This document shows, piece after piece, positions 28,346 through 37,732 of a stretch of 64,000 nucleotides of DNA; position 1 is the stretch's first letter, and every line of letters begins with the position of its first letter. The notes under the pieces are model-generated. The model saw nothing but the letters and a program-made list of their open reading frames with translations. It made no database searches and was not told the origin of the DNA. Source of the stretch: Variovorax dokdonensis (GTDB lineage Bacteria > Pseudomonadota > Gammaproteobacteria > Burkholderiales > Burkholderiaceae_C); assembly GCF_030316895.1 (NCBI RefSeq), contig NZ_JASZYV010000004.1, positions 248,001-312,000 of the forward strand. The letters run 5' to 3'. Both the position numbers and the translations under genes were made by a program.

Positions 28346-30403
28346 ATGCCATCGCACCGCCGTGCCCGCCAGCTCTGGATCGTGACCCTGATGCTGGCCA
28401 TCGCGTGTTTCATCCTGTTGCTGACCCAACCGGCGCAGGCGCAGGATCTGCCGCGCCAGAAGACCGAAAGCCCCTATTTCCAGGTGCGCGGCGGCGATGC
28501 CTCGCTCGACCGCCTGCCGCTCAAGTCGACCGACGTCGATGTGCAGATCGCCGGCCCGATTGCACGGGTGCGGGTCACGCAGGCCTATCGCAACGAAGGC
28601 ACCCGCACCCTGGAGGCGAGCTACGTTTTCCCGGGCTCCACCCGCGCCGCGGTGGATGGCCTGACCATCCGCCTGGGCAACCGGCTCGTGGAAGCCACGA
28701 TCCGTGAAAAGCAGCAGGCGCGCCGCGAATACGACGAGGCGCAGAAAGAGGGCAAGACCGCGGCACTGCTGGAGCAGCACCAGCCCAACGTCTTCCAGAT
28801 GAAGGTGGCCAACATCCTGCCTGGCGACGAGGTGCGGGTGGAGTTGCGATACAGCGAACTGCTGGTCCCCGAAGACGGCCAGTACCAGTTCGTCTTTCCT
28901 ACCGTGGTCGGGCCGCGCTACAACAGCCCCGCATCGGAGAACGCGCAAGCCAGGTGGGTCGCGCAGCCGATCCTGCGCGCAGGCGATCCACCCACCGCGC
29001 GGTTCTCGATGAAGGTGGGCATCGACACGCCTGTGCCGATCGCCACGTTGCGCAGCCGCACGCATGCGGCGGACATCGCGCACGAGACCGGGTCGCGGCA
29101 TGCACAACTGACGCTGGGTCCGGACGCCAACGCGGCCAATCGCGACTTCGTGCTCGACTTCAGCCTCGCCGGCGCCGCCATGCAGACCGGCGTGATGCTC
29201 TATCCCGGCCAAGGCCCCGACGCGGAGAACTTCTTCCTTGCGATGGTGCAGCCGCCCGCCTCCGTGCCCGCCCAGTCGGTGCTGCCGCGCGAATACATCT
29301 TCGTGGTCGACATCTCCGGCTCGATGCACGGCTTCCCGCTCGACACGGCCAAGACCATGCTCAACCGCCTGATCGGCGGCCTGCGACCCAGCGACACCTT
29401 CAACGTGATGCTCTTTGCCGGCAGCAACGAGATGCTGTCGCCACGCTCGGTGCCCGCGACCCGCGCCAACATCGACCGCGCGGTGCAGATGCTCGGGCAG
29501 ACGCGCGGCGGCGGCAGCACCGAGCTGATTCCGGCCTTGCGCGAGGTCTACCGCTATCCGCGCAGCGAGCAGGTCTCGCGCACGGTGGTGGTCGTGACCG
29601 ACGGCTACGTCACTGTGGAGCGCGAAGCCTTCGAACTGGTGCGTCGCAACCTGTCGCAAGCCAACGTGTTCGCCTTCGGCATCGGCAGCTCGGTCAACCG
29701 GCACCTGATCGAAGGTCTGGCCCGCGCAGGCATGGGCGAGCCCTTCGTCATCACCGACCCGGTGCAGGCCGAACGCGAAGCGGCGCGCTTTCGCCGCATG
29801 GTCGAATCGCCTGTGCTCACGCAGGTCAAGGCGCGCTTCGAAGGCCTGGATGCCTACGATGTGACGCCGCAAGCCCTGCCCGACGTGCTGGGCAATCGTC
29901 CGCTCGTCGTCTTCGGCAAATGGCGCGGCAAGCCGCAGGGCCGCCTGGTCATCGATGGCAAGAGTGCCCAGGGCCCGTGGCGCGAATCTCTTGCCATCGG
30001 GAGCGACAACGTCAAGCCCGATGCCACGGCCCTGCAAAGCCTCTGGGCGCGCCACAAGGTCGCAGAGCTGGAAGACCAGGCCGCACTGGAAGGCGGCGAC
30101 GCGTTGCGCGAACCCATCACGCAGATGGGGCTGCGCTATCGCCTGCTCACCTCGCACACCAGCTTCATCGCGGTCGACCACGTCGTGCGGGCCAGCCCGG
30201 CGGACGGCAGCACGCGCGTCGACCAGCCCCTTCCGCTGCCGCATGGCGTGAGCGAGCTGGCCGTGGGCGACGCGAGCGGCGGCGTCACCGTGCCAGGCAC
30301 ACCGGAGCCCGAAACGCTTGGCGCGATGGCGCTCGTGCTGTCGATGCTGGCCATGCTGCATCGGCGCGCACGGCGCCGCGATCCGCGTCGATTCACCGAA
30401 TGA
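28346..30403 (+). CDS. VIT and VWA domain surface protein with PEP-CTERM-like sorting tail
   Basis: A 685-residue exported protein. An N-terminal signal segment (IVTLMLAIACFILLLTQPAQAQ) precedes a VIT domain (about 45-175, with ASYVFPG and FQMKVANILPGDEVRVELRY) and a VWA domain starting near 316, whose MIDAS motif is D322-I-S-G-S, with conserved Thr/Asp further on. The C-terminus has PEP at 653-655, a hydrophobic helix (TLGAMALVLSMLAML) and a basic cluster (HRRARRR), the three-part layout of an exosortase sorting signal. The exosortase gene follows after 34 bases. Related VIT/VWA proteins are known as dedicated targets of proteobacterial sortases. AGAAGGA precedes the start. Confidence 0.87.
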   Translation: MPSHRRARQLWIVTLMLAIACFILLLTQPAQAQDLPRQKTESPYFQVRGGDASLDRLPLKSTDVDVQIAGPIARVRVTQAYRNEGTRTLEASYVFPGSTRAAVDGLTIRLGNRLVEATIREKQQARREYDEAQKEGKTAALLEQHQPNVFQMKVANILPGDEVRVELRYSELLVPEDGQYQFVFPTVVGPRYNSPASENAQARWVAQPILRAGDPPTARFSMKVGIDTPVPIATLRSRTHAADIAHETGSRHAQLTLGPDANAANRDFVLDFSLAGAAMQTGVMLYPGQGPDAENFFLAMVQPPASVPAQSVLPREYIFVVDISGSMHGFPLDTAKTMLNRLIGGLRPSDTFNVMLFAGSNEMLSPRSVPATRANIDRAVQMLGQTRGGGSTELIPALREVYRYPRSEQVSRTVVVVTDGYVTVEREAFELVRRNLSQANVFAFGIGSSVNRHLIEGLARAGMGEPFVITDPVQAEREAARFRRMVESPVLTQVKARFEGLDAYDVTPQALPDVLGNRPLVVFGKWRGKPQGRLVIDGKSAQGPWRESLAIGSDNVKPDATALQSLWARHKVAELEDQAALEGGDALREPITQMGLRYRLLTSHTSFIAVDHVVRASPADGSTRVDQPLPLPHGVSELAVGDASGGVTVPGTPEPETLGAMALVLSMLAMLHRRARRRDPRRFTE

Positions 30404-30437
30404 GCTTTCACGAATCCACACACCAAGGCAGATCGCC

Positions 30438-31355
30438 ATGAACCTTTCCCGACTCGCCGCGCAGCATCCCCGCCTGTTCGACGGCTGCCTGCACATCGAC
30501 CGCCTGCCGCCATTGCTGTGGCTGGCACTTCAGGCCGCGGCGCTGCTGCCGACCTGGCTGTGGATGGCACGCCGTGCCACCGACGGCTCGGACGATCCGC
30601 TGGGCCTGCTGGCGTTGTCGGCGCTGGGCCTGCTGGTCTGGCGCGAACGCCGCGCCTTGCGCGCGGCGCCGGTGCTGGGCTGGATGGCCGCCGCAGGCAT
30701 CGCCACGCTGGCTGCCACCGCCATGCGCAACGGACTCGGGCCGCTGCCCGCATGGCCGCCGCTGGTCAGCGCGCTGGCCGCGGTGCTGGCGCTGGCCGCC
30801 GGCCTGCTGGCATTGCTGCCGCGCCGGGTCGCCGCGGCGCCTGTGCTGGGGCTGGCGGTGCTGGCGCTTCCGCTGCTGGCCTCGCTGCAGTTCTACGCCG
30901 GCTATCCGCTGCGCGTGGTGTGCGCGGAGGCCAGCCGGCTCTTGCTGTCGCCATGGTTCTCGCACGTGCAGCGCGAAGGCTCGAGCCTGCTGGTCGATGG
31001 CCTGCCGGTGATCGTCGACGCGCCCTGCTCCGGTGTCCAGATGGCCTGGTTCGGCTACTTCGTCGCCTGCAGCGTGGCGTTGTGGTGCGGGCTGGGCAAT
31101 CGCGCTTTCATGGCGCGCCTGCCGGTCGTCGGCGCCCTCGTGCTGGTGGGCAACATCGTGCGCAACAGCCTGCTCATCGGGCTGGAGGGCGCCGGCATGG
31201 CGCCATCGCCGGCCATGCATGAAGCGGTGGGGCTGGCCATGCTGGCACTGGTGTGCGCCGTGGTCGCGTTCGCAATGACACCGCGCACCGAACGCCGCAG
31301 CTCGGCCTCGATGGTCGACCTGACGCCGCAACCCGTCTCATCGCGCCAGGCCTGA
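30438..31355 (+). CDS. Exosortase (XrtA-like family) dedicated to the adjacent VIT/VWA protein
   Basis: A 305-residue integral membrane protease/transpeptidase with about eight hydrophobic segments. The catalytic residues of the exosortase family are in place: Cys197 in VDAPCSGVQM, Arg242 in NIVRNSLLIG and His261 in SPAMHEAVGL. Exosortases cleave PEP-CTERM tails and probably attach the protein to the envelope. It is between its presumed only substrate and an EpsI-like gene, with no exopolysaccharide genes nearby, which suggests a one-substrate system. Confidence 0.9.
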   Translation: MNLSRLAAQHPRLFDGCLHIDRLPPLLWLALQAAALLPTWLWMARRATDGSDDPLGLLALSALGLLVWRERRALRAAPVLGWMAAAGIATLAATAMRNGLGPLPAWPPLVSALAAVLALAAGLLALLPRRVAAAPVLGLAVLALPLLASLQFYAGYPLRVVCAEASRLLLSPWFSHVQREGSSLLVDGLPVIVDAPCSGVQMAWFGYFVACSVALWCGLGNRAFMARLPVVGALVLVGNIVRNSLLIGLEGAGMAPSPAMHEAVGLAMLALVCAVVAFAMTPRTERRSSASMVDLTPQPVSSRQA

Positions 31356-31373
31356 TCGCAAGACGCCACACCC

Positions 31374-31964
31374 ATGTTCAACCCACCTTTGGTTCCATTC
31401 ATGCGCAACTTGTTCGCCAACCGCTTTCTCCACCGCGCCGCGCACAAGGCGCTCTTCGCCGGCCTGATGCTCGTGTGCGTGCTGTGGTCGTCCGTGCATG
31501 CCTGGGTGTCGGCACCTGCGCCGGTCGCAACGCGCACGCACATCGGCGCCGAATGGCCCACGCAGTGGGATGGCGCGCCGCTGCGGCCCCTCGCGCTCGG
31601 CGATGTCGAGCAGCGCTTTGCCCGGCAGTTTCCCGGTGCCATGACCCGCATGACCGATGGCCGCCGCACGATGGTGATGCGCCGCGTCGACACACCCACC
31701 CGCATGCTGCACCCCGCCACCGACTGCTACCGCGCTCTGGGCTTCAAGGTGAGCGACGAGCGGCTGGTGCAGGACGCCCAGGACCGCCGCTGGCGCTGCT
31801 TCACCGCCGGAAAGGACGGCATGCCGACCCTGTCGGTCTGTGAGCGCATCGAGGATGCACAGGGCCACGCCTTCACCGACACGTCTGCCTGGTACTGGTC
31901 CGCCGTACTCGGCGATTCGACCGGCCCCTGGCAGGCCGTGACGGTCGCCGCGCCGGCCACCTGA
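31374..31964 (+). CDS. Exosortase-associated EpsI-like protein
   Basis: A 196-residue protein with one N-terminal membrane segment (KALFAGLMLVCVLWSSVHAW). The middle segment LHPATDCYRALGFKV resembles the HxxxxCY...GW region of EpsI proteins that accompany exosortases, and two more cysteines follow (RWRCF, SVCERI). Only 18 bases separate it from the exosortase. Resemblance to EpsI is by pattern only; EpsI is often fused to or next to exosortases and its biochemical role is unclear. Convergent with the AraC gene. Confidence 0.6.
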   Translation: MFNPPLVPFMRNLFANRFLHRAAHKALFAGLMLVCVLWSSVHAWVSAPAPVATRTHIGAEWPTQWDGAPLRPLALGDVEQRFARQFPGAMTRMTDGRRTMVMRRVDTPTRMLHPATDCYRALGFKVSDERLVQDAQDRRWRCFTAGKDGMPTLSVCERIEDAQGHAFTDTSAWYWSAVLGDSTGPWQAVTVAAPAT

Positions 31965-31973
31965 TTCGCGCCC

Positions 31974-31988
31974 GCCGGGTCGCCCGGC
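31974..31988. terminator. Short hairpin between convergent genes
   Basis: GCCGGG pairs with CCCGGC around TCG in the 30-base gap between the end of the exosortase cassette and the end of the AraC gene. It could terminate transcription from both sides, but it has no U tract. Confidence 0.3.
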
Positions 31989-31994
31989 CTCGAT

Positions 31995-32945
31995 TCAGGC
32001 GGCGCGCCGGAACTCGCTGGGGCTCTCGCCCGTGAAGCGCCGGAACGCGCGGCTGAAGTGCGAGAGGTTGCCGAAGCCGCAGGACAAGGCGATGTCGGTC
32101 ACGCCCCGGTGCGCCTGCGTCGGATCGCGCAGGGCCGCCGCGCAGGCCGTCATGCGCTCGCCCAGGATGTAGGCATGCAGCGTGTCCTCGCCGTCGGCGA
32201 AGGCGTTGTGAAGGTGCCGCTTGCTGCAGTTCAGGGCCAGGGCGATGCTGTCGATCGACAGCCCCGGATCGCCCAGGTGCCGCGCCACGTGCGCGCGGAT
32301 GCGATCGCGCAGCGCCTCCCGCTGGGTCTGCCCGGTCTGCTGCCCGCTCACCTCCATCAACGACAGGCGTACCAGCTGCACGATGAGCTCGCCCGCACCG
32401 CGCGCCGCCTGCTCGCTCATGTGCGGCAGCTCCTGGTAGGTGTTGCGCATGGTCTCCAGCGCCACGCGCGAGATGCCGCTGGCGCCGCCCACGCGGCGCG
32501 CCATCAGCGCATCGAGCGGCAGGCCCGGCATCGCCAGCTGCGCCTTGGGCACCATGACGATCAAGTGGTCGGTGCGCTCGGGGTTGGCCACCATGTATTC
32601 GCGCGTGGTGTCGTAGATGGTCCAGCCGCCCTCGCGCACCGCCGCCTCCCGCCCGCGCTGCGCCACCGCCGCACTGCCCTGCCAGGGCGCGACGATCTTG
32701 AGGTAGGCCTCTTCGCTGTGGCGCGCCATGTCGGCGCTGCGCAGCACGCGGTGGCGGGTGGCCTCCAGCCGCGTCAGGATCACGTCGCCAGCGCGCGAGG
32801 CCGCGATGTGGCCTTCGAACTGGCCATCGTCGCCATACAGGTCCGACTCCAGGCCGTCGAAGTGGCGCGCGATCCACTCGCGCCACTGCGCGCCGCGCTC
32901 GCGCTGCGGAATGGGGTCGGTGCTCAGAAGCGTGGAAGCTTCCAT
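31995..32945 (-). CDS. AraC family regulator with AraC-type ligand-binding domain (FeaR-like)
   Basis: A 316-residue regulator. The N-terminal two thirds resemble the ligand-binding domain of FeaR/NahR-neighbour type AraC proteins (RQ-rich core with MARHSEEAYLKIVAPWQGSA). The C-terminal AraC DNA-binding domain has two helix-turn-helices: DPGLSIDSIALALNCSKRHLHNAF and GVTDIALSCGFGNLSHFSRAFRRFTGESPSEFR. GAGGAG precedes the ATG. It is divergent from the Liv-type ABC operon ending in an aldehyde dehydrogenase; FeaR controls aromatic amine and aldehyde oxidation in E. coli, so a similar effector is plausible but unproven. Confidence 0.9.
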   Translation of the reverse strand: MEASTLLSTDPIPQRERGAQWREWIARHFDGLESDLYGDDGQFEGHIAASRAGDVILTRLEATRHRVLRSADMARHSEEAYLKIVAPWQGSAAVAQRGREAAVREGGWTIYDTTREYMVANPERTDHLIVMVPKAQLAMPGLPLDALMARRVGGASGISRVALETMRNTYQELPHMSEQAARGAGELIVQLVRLSLMEVSGQQTGQTQREALRDRIRAHVARHLGDPGLSIDSIALALNCSKRHLHNAFADGEDTLHAYILGERMTACAAALRDPTQAHRGVTDIALSCGFGNLSHFSRAFRRFTGESPSEFRRAA

Positions 32946-33043
32946 GAGTTGCTGCTCCTCGAAGTGGATGGCGCGGTCACAAATGAACACGATTGTCCGG
33001 CCCGCGCGGGCCCTGAGCGCCGCAGGGTTAACCCCGAGCGCCA

Positions 33044-33076
33044 TGCACGCAGCGTCAAGTCCTTGTGCACGCCGCG
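33044..33076. promoter_or_regulatory. Direct repeat, candidate AraC-protein operator
   Basis: TGCACGCAGCG (33044-33054) and TGCACGCCGCG (33066-33076) are direct repeats with one mismatch, 22 bases apart centre to centre, close to two helical turns. AraC-family activators bind such tandem half-sites just upstream of -35. They are 74-106 bases from the ATG of the divergent substrate-binding gene, and a possible -10 (TACGAT) lies about 30 bases downstream. Confidence 0.4.
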
Positions 33077-33149
33077 CAAAGCAGCCGACCGCCCTTGTTC
33101 CTACGATGCCGCGACCGGCTCCGTGCAGGCCGGAACGAGGAGACACGCC

Positions 33150-34373
33150 ATGACCCATTCGAACCCCCGCCCATCCCGCCAGCAGCCCACCCGTCGGCGC
33201 GTCATCCAGGGCGCCGCGGCAGCCCTGGGCGCGGCCGGCTTCGCGCCGCAGTTGTTCGCGCAGAGCGCGCCGGTCCGCATCGGCTATGCGATTGCACGCA
33301 CCGGCCCGTGGGCCGCGGGTGCGCAGGTCAGCCAGGAACCCAACTACCTGCTGTGGGCCGAGCAGGTGAACGCCGCAGGTGGACTGGACGTGAAGGGCGC
33401 CAAACGCCAGATCGAACTGCAGGGCTACGACGATCGCAGCGAGACCGAGACCTGCGTGCGCACCTACCAGAAGCTCATGGGCAGCGACAAGGTCGATCTG
33501 ATACTGCCGCCGTGGGGCTCGGGTGCGAACTTCGCCATCGCTCCGCTGGCCAACCGTGCCGGCTACCCGATGCTCGCGCCCACCGCCTTGTCGCGCAAGC
33601 TGATCGACATGCAACTGCCCTACTTCTTCTCGCTGCTGCAGCAGCCCGACAAGATGATGGGCGCGCTGGTCGACCTGCTGGTGGCCCAGAACGTCAAGAC
33701 CGTCGCCATCGTCTACATGGACGACCTTTTCGGGCTGGAGAACTTCGCGGCGCTCAACAACGCGCTCAAGAGCACTTCGATCCAGGTGCTGGAGCGCAAG
33801 AGCTATCCGCTGGGCGTGAAGGACCTGGCGCCGGTGCTGCGCAGCATCCAGGACATGAAGCCCGACGCCTTCATCGGCATCACCTATCCGCCCGACACGC
33901 TGCTGGTGAGCCGCCAGTCGCGCGAGATCGGCTTCAACCCGGCCTACTTCTACGCCTCGGTGGGCACGGCCTTCCAGCTCTACAAGAACGTGATGCAGGC
34001 GAACACTGAGGGCGTGATTGGCATGGGCTCCTGGAACGTCAAGACCAGCGCGGGTGCCAAGGCCTACTTCGACGCGCACGTGAAGAAGTTCAACAAGGAG
34101 CCGGACCGCTGGGCCAGCGGCCATTGCTGGGCCGGCCTGGAGATCCTGCAGCAAGCGGTGGCACGCGCCGGGCTCGACCGCAAGGCCCTGCGCGACCTGA
34201 TCGCCAAGAACGAGTTCCAGACCATCCTTGGCCCGATCCGCTTCGAGGGCAGCGAGAACGCCTCGATCCCCGGCACCGTCAGCCAATGGCAGGGCAGCGA
34301 CTTCGAAGTGGTGTGGCCGCCGGCGCGCGCCACGGCCAAGCTGGTCGCCCCCAAGCCGGCCTGGAAGGGCTGA
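33150..34373 (+). CDS. Liv-type ABC transporter substrate-binding protein
   Basis: A 407-residue periplasmic-binding protein of the LivJ/LivK (type 1) family. The N-terminus has twin arginines followed by a hydrophobic stretch (RRRVIQGAAAALGAAGFAP) and ends in LFAQS, so Tat export is possible. The mature part begins PVRIGYAIARTGPWAAGAQ, then NYLLWAEQVNAAGGLDVKG, typical for these proteins. It is the first gene of a five-gene transport operon, with the AraC gene divergent. The ligand is unknown; the terminal aldehyde dehydrogenase hints at an aromatic compound. Confidence 0.93.
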   Translation: MTHSNPRPSRQQPTRRRVIQGAAAALGAAGFAPQLFAQSAPVRIGYAIARTGPWAAGAQVSQEPNYLLWAEQVNAAGGLDVKGAKRQIELQGYDDRSETETCVRTYQKLMGSDKVDLILPPWGSGANFAIAPLANRAGYPMLAPTALSRKLIDMQLPYFFSLLQQPDKMMGALVDLLVAQNVKTVAIVYMDDLFGLENFAALNNALKSTSIQVLERKSYPLGVKDLAPVLRSIQDMKPDAFIGITYPPDTLLVSRQSREIGFNPAYFYASVGTAFQLYKNVMQANTEGVIGMGSWNVKTSAGAKAYFDAHVKKFNKEPDRWASGHCWAGLEILQQAVARAGLDRKALRDLIAKNEFQTILGPIRFEGSENASIPGTVSQWQGSDFEVVWPPARATAKLVAPKPAWKG

Positions 34374-34438
34374 TACCGCCATCCCGCGCGGGCCAGCCAT
34401 GGTCCGCGCATCGCCCTCTTCGTCTTTCATCTCCTTCC

Positions 34439-35320
34439 ATGTCTTTCACCTCCTGGGCCGAGCTGCTCGCGGGCGGCCTGATCACCGGCGGCATCTATGC
34501 GCTGGTGGCCATCGGCCTGAACCTGCAGTACGGCCTCATGCGCATCATGAACATCTCGCACGGCGAGTTCCTGATGTTGGGCGCCTTCATCACGTGGTGG
34601 GCCAACACGGCGCTGGGCCTGTCGCCGATCCTGATGATGCCGGTGGCCTTCGTGCTGCTGGGCCTGCTGGGCGTCGCCATCCACGCGCTGTGCTTTCGCC
34701 AGCTGGCGGCGCGCGCGCCGAATGTGGACGTGTTCGAGGCGCGCAGCCTGATGGTGGGCTTCGGCCTCATGTTCGCGGTGCAGAACGCAGCCCTGCTCGC
34801 CTGGGGCGGCGACCTGCGCGGCTATGAATACCTGGCCGAGCCGGTGCAGCTGGCCGGCATGCGATTCACGGCCAACAAGCTGCTCATCTTCGGCGTCTCG
34901 CTGGTGCTTTGCGTGGCGTTCATCGCGCTGCTCAAGTTCACGCTGCTGGGCAAGGCGGTGCGCGCCCTCATGCAGTCGCCCACGGGCGCACAGCTCGTGG
35001 GCATCAACACGCGGCGCCTGCATCCGCTGATGTTCGGCGTGGGCCTGGGGCTGTCGGGCGTGGCCGGCGCGCTGTTGTCCACCACCTACGACATCAACCC
35101 GTCGATGGGCGAGCCCTACACCGTCACGGCGCTCATCGTCATCACGCTCGGCGGCTTCGGCTCCATCGTCGGCAGCCTGGCCGGCGGCCTGCTGCTGGGC
35201 GTGGTGGAAGCGCTGGGCATGCACTTTTCAAGTCCCTCGCTCAAGATGCTCCTGTCCTACGGCGTGTTCATCGGCGTGCTGCTGTGGCGGCCCAACGGCC
35301 TGTTCTCGAAGAAGCGCTGA
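34439..35320 (+). CDS. livH: Branched-chain amino acid type ABC permease LivH
   Basis: A 293-residue inner-membrane permease with about eight hydrophobic segments. It starts with AGGLITGGIYALVAIGLNLQYG and NISHGEFLMLGAF, both typical of LivH, and closes with TLGGFGSIVGSLAGGLLLGVVEAL and RPNGLF. It pairs with the LivM-type permease four bases downstream. Part of the operon whose substrate may be an aromatic or branched-chain compound. Confidence 0.93.
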   Translation: MSFTSWAELLAGGLITGGIYALVAIGLNLQYGLMRIMNISHGEFLMLGAFITWWANTALGLSPILMMPVAFVLLGLLGVAIHALCFRQLAARAPNVDVFEARSLMVGFGLMFAVQNAALLAWGGDLRGYEYLAEPVQLAGMRFTANKLLIFGVSLVLCVAFIALLKFTLLGKAVRALMQSPTGAQLVGINTRRLHPLMFGVGLGLSGVAGALLSTTYDINPSMGEPYTVTALIVITLGGFGSIVGSLAGGLLLGVVEALGMHFSSPSLKMLLSYGVFIGVLLWRPNGLFSKKR

Positions 35321-35323
35321 GCC

Positions 35324-36244
35324 ATGAACCACAAGATCCTCGCGACGCTGGCCGCCGCTGCCTTCGCCCTCGCCGCCGGCCTGCCGTGGGTGGCCAGCGA
35401 GTTCGTGCAATCGCTGGCGCTCGCCTGCCTGATGTACATCGCGCTGGCCACCAGCTGGTCGATGTTCTGCGGCGCCACGCGCTACCTGTCGCTGGCCACC
35501 TCGGCCTTCTTCGGCGTGGGCGCCTATTGCAGCGCGGTGCTGCTCGACGTGCTGCCCTGGCCACTGGTGATCGCCTGCGGCGCGTTGCTCGCGGCCGTCG
35601 TGGCGCTGGTGATGGGCGCGGCGGTGCTGCACCTGCGGGGCACCTACTTCGCGGTGCTCACCTTCGGCATGACCGAACTGATCCGCCATGCCGTCACCTT
35701 CGTCGAAAAGCAGATGTCGGGCACCGTGGGCCGCGTGCTGGCCGTGGTGCCGGAAGAGAACACCGTCTACTACACGCTCCTGATCATCGCGTCGCTCTCG
35801 GTCGGCGTGGCCGTGTGGGTGCGCGGCAGCCGGTTCGGCCTGGCGCTGGCCGGCATCGGCGCCGACGAGCAGCGCGCCCAGACACTGGGCGTGAACACCC
35901 GGCGCGCGAAGATCGCGGGCTTCGCGCTCACCGCCTCGTTCGCAGGCGCGGTGGGCGCGGCCATGGCGGTGCGCTGGACGTACATCGAGCCCGCCGCCGT
36001 GTTCAGCCCCTTCATCGGCTTCCAGACCGTGCTGATCGCGCTCATCGGCGGCGCCGCCAGCGTGGGCGGGCCGATCGCCGCGGCCATCGTCTTCAGCCTG
36101 CTGGCCGAGACGCTGCGCCTGCAATTGCCCTACGGCTACATGCTGGTGCTCGGGCTGCTGCTGGTGCTGTGCGTCATGTATCTGCCCGGCGGGCTGGCAT
36201 CGCTGTGGCAACGCCGCGCCACGGGCAGGGAGGCTGCGCGATGA
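35324..36244 (+). CDS. livM: Branched-chain amino acid type ABC permease LivM
   Basis: A 306-residue permease. LivM signatures are SLATSAFFGVGAYCSAVLL, RGTYFAVLTFGMTELIRH (LRGxYFA) and SRFGLALAGIGADEQRAQTLGVNTRRAKIAGFALTA-like residues near the second cytoplasmic loop. The stop overlaps the ATG of the ATPase gene by four bases (ATGA). Likely forms a heterodimeric channel with the LivH-type protein. Confidence 0.93.
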   Translation: MNHKILATLAAAAFALAAGLPWVASEFVQSLALACLMYIALATSWSMFCGATRYLSLATSAFFGVGAYCSAVLLDVLPWPLVIACGALLAAVVALVMGAAVLHLRGTYFAVLTFGMTELIRHAVTFVEKQMSGTVGRVLAVVPEENTVYYTLLIIASLSVGVAVWVRGSRFGLALAGIGADEQRAQTLGVNTRRAKIAGFALTASFAGAVGAAMAVRWTYIEPAAVFSPFIGFQTVLIALIGGAASVGGPIAAAIVFSLLAETLRLQLPYGYMLVLGLLLVLCVMYLPGGLASLWQRRATGREAAR

Positions 36245-36986
36245 GCGAAGTGCTGTTGCAGGCCGAACAGGTCTCGGTGCGCTTCGGTGGCCTCACGGCC
36301 GTCGACGCCGTCGACTGCACGCTGCGCGCGGGCGAGCTGGTCGGCATCATCGGCCCGAACGGCGCGGGCAAGACCACCTTCTTCAACGCGATCTCCGGCG
36401 TGCAGCCGCCGACCAGCGGACGGCTGCTCGTCGCCGGCACCGACCTGACCGGAAGCGCGCCGCACCACTTCGCGGCCCACGGCATCGCGCGCACATTCCA
36501 GACGCCGCGTGTCTTCCCCGACATGAGCGTGCGCGACAACGTGCGTTTCGGCATGCAGTTCGCCGGACGCGGCCGCCGCGCACCGGCGGGCCTGGCCAGC
36601 GAAGGCGAGATCCTCGCCATGCTCGGACTGGATGCGCTGGCCCACGAGGATGCCGGCGCCATCACGCCGTCGCAGCAGAGGCTGCTCGAGATCGGCATGG
36701 CGCTGGGCACCCGCCCGCGCGTGCTGCTGCTCGACGAGGTGGCGGCCGGCCTGACCGAAGCCGAGGTCGATGCCATGGCGCGGCGCATCCGCCGCCTGCG
36801 CGACGAATGGCAGCTCACCGTCGTGTGGATCGAGCATGCTGTGGGCACGCTGCTGCGCTACGTGGAACGCGTGCTGGTGCTCAACCAGGGCCGCAAGATC
36901 GCCGACGGCACGCCGGCAGAAGTGATCAACGACGCACAGGTCATCGAGGCGTACCTGGGCGACGAACTTGCGGAAGGGATCGACGC

Positions 36987-36990
<4 letters not shown>
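36241..36990 (+). CDS. livG: ABC transporter ATP-binding protein LivG
   Basis: A 249-residue ATPase. Walker A is GPNGAGKTT, the Q loop lies in ARTFQTPRVF, Walker B is RVLLLDEVAAGL, and the switch His is in VVWIEHAVGTLL. The C-loop signature is unusual: ITPSQQRLLEIGMAL instead of the LxYGxQRxLEIARAL form normal in LivG. This could lower ATPase efficiency or reflect a divergent subgroup. It overlaps the next gene by four bases. Confidence 0.92.
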
Positions 36991-37700
<710 letters not shown>

Positions 37701-37732
37701 ACCCTTTCCTTCCCCCAACGGAGACTCGTTCC

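Noticed and set aside
23382-31964. Classical PDS (proteobacterial dedicated sortase) system
   Set aside because: The cargo and the kinase/regulator nearby recall PDS, but the processing enzyme has exosortase Cys/Arg/His motifs and many membrane helices, not a class sortase LxTC motif.
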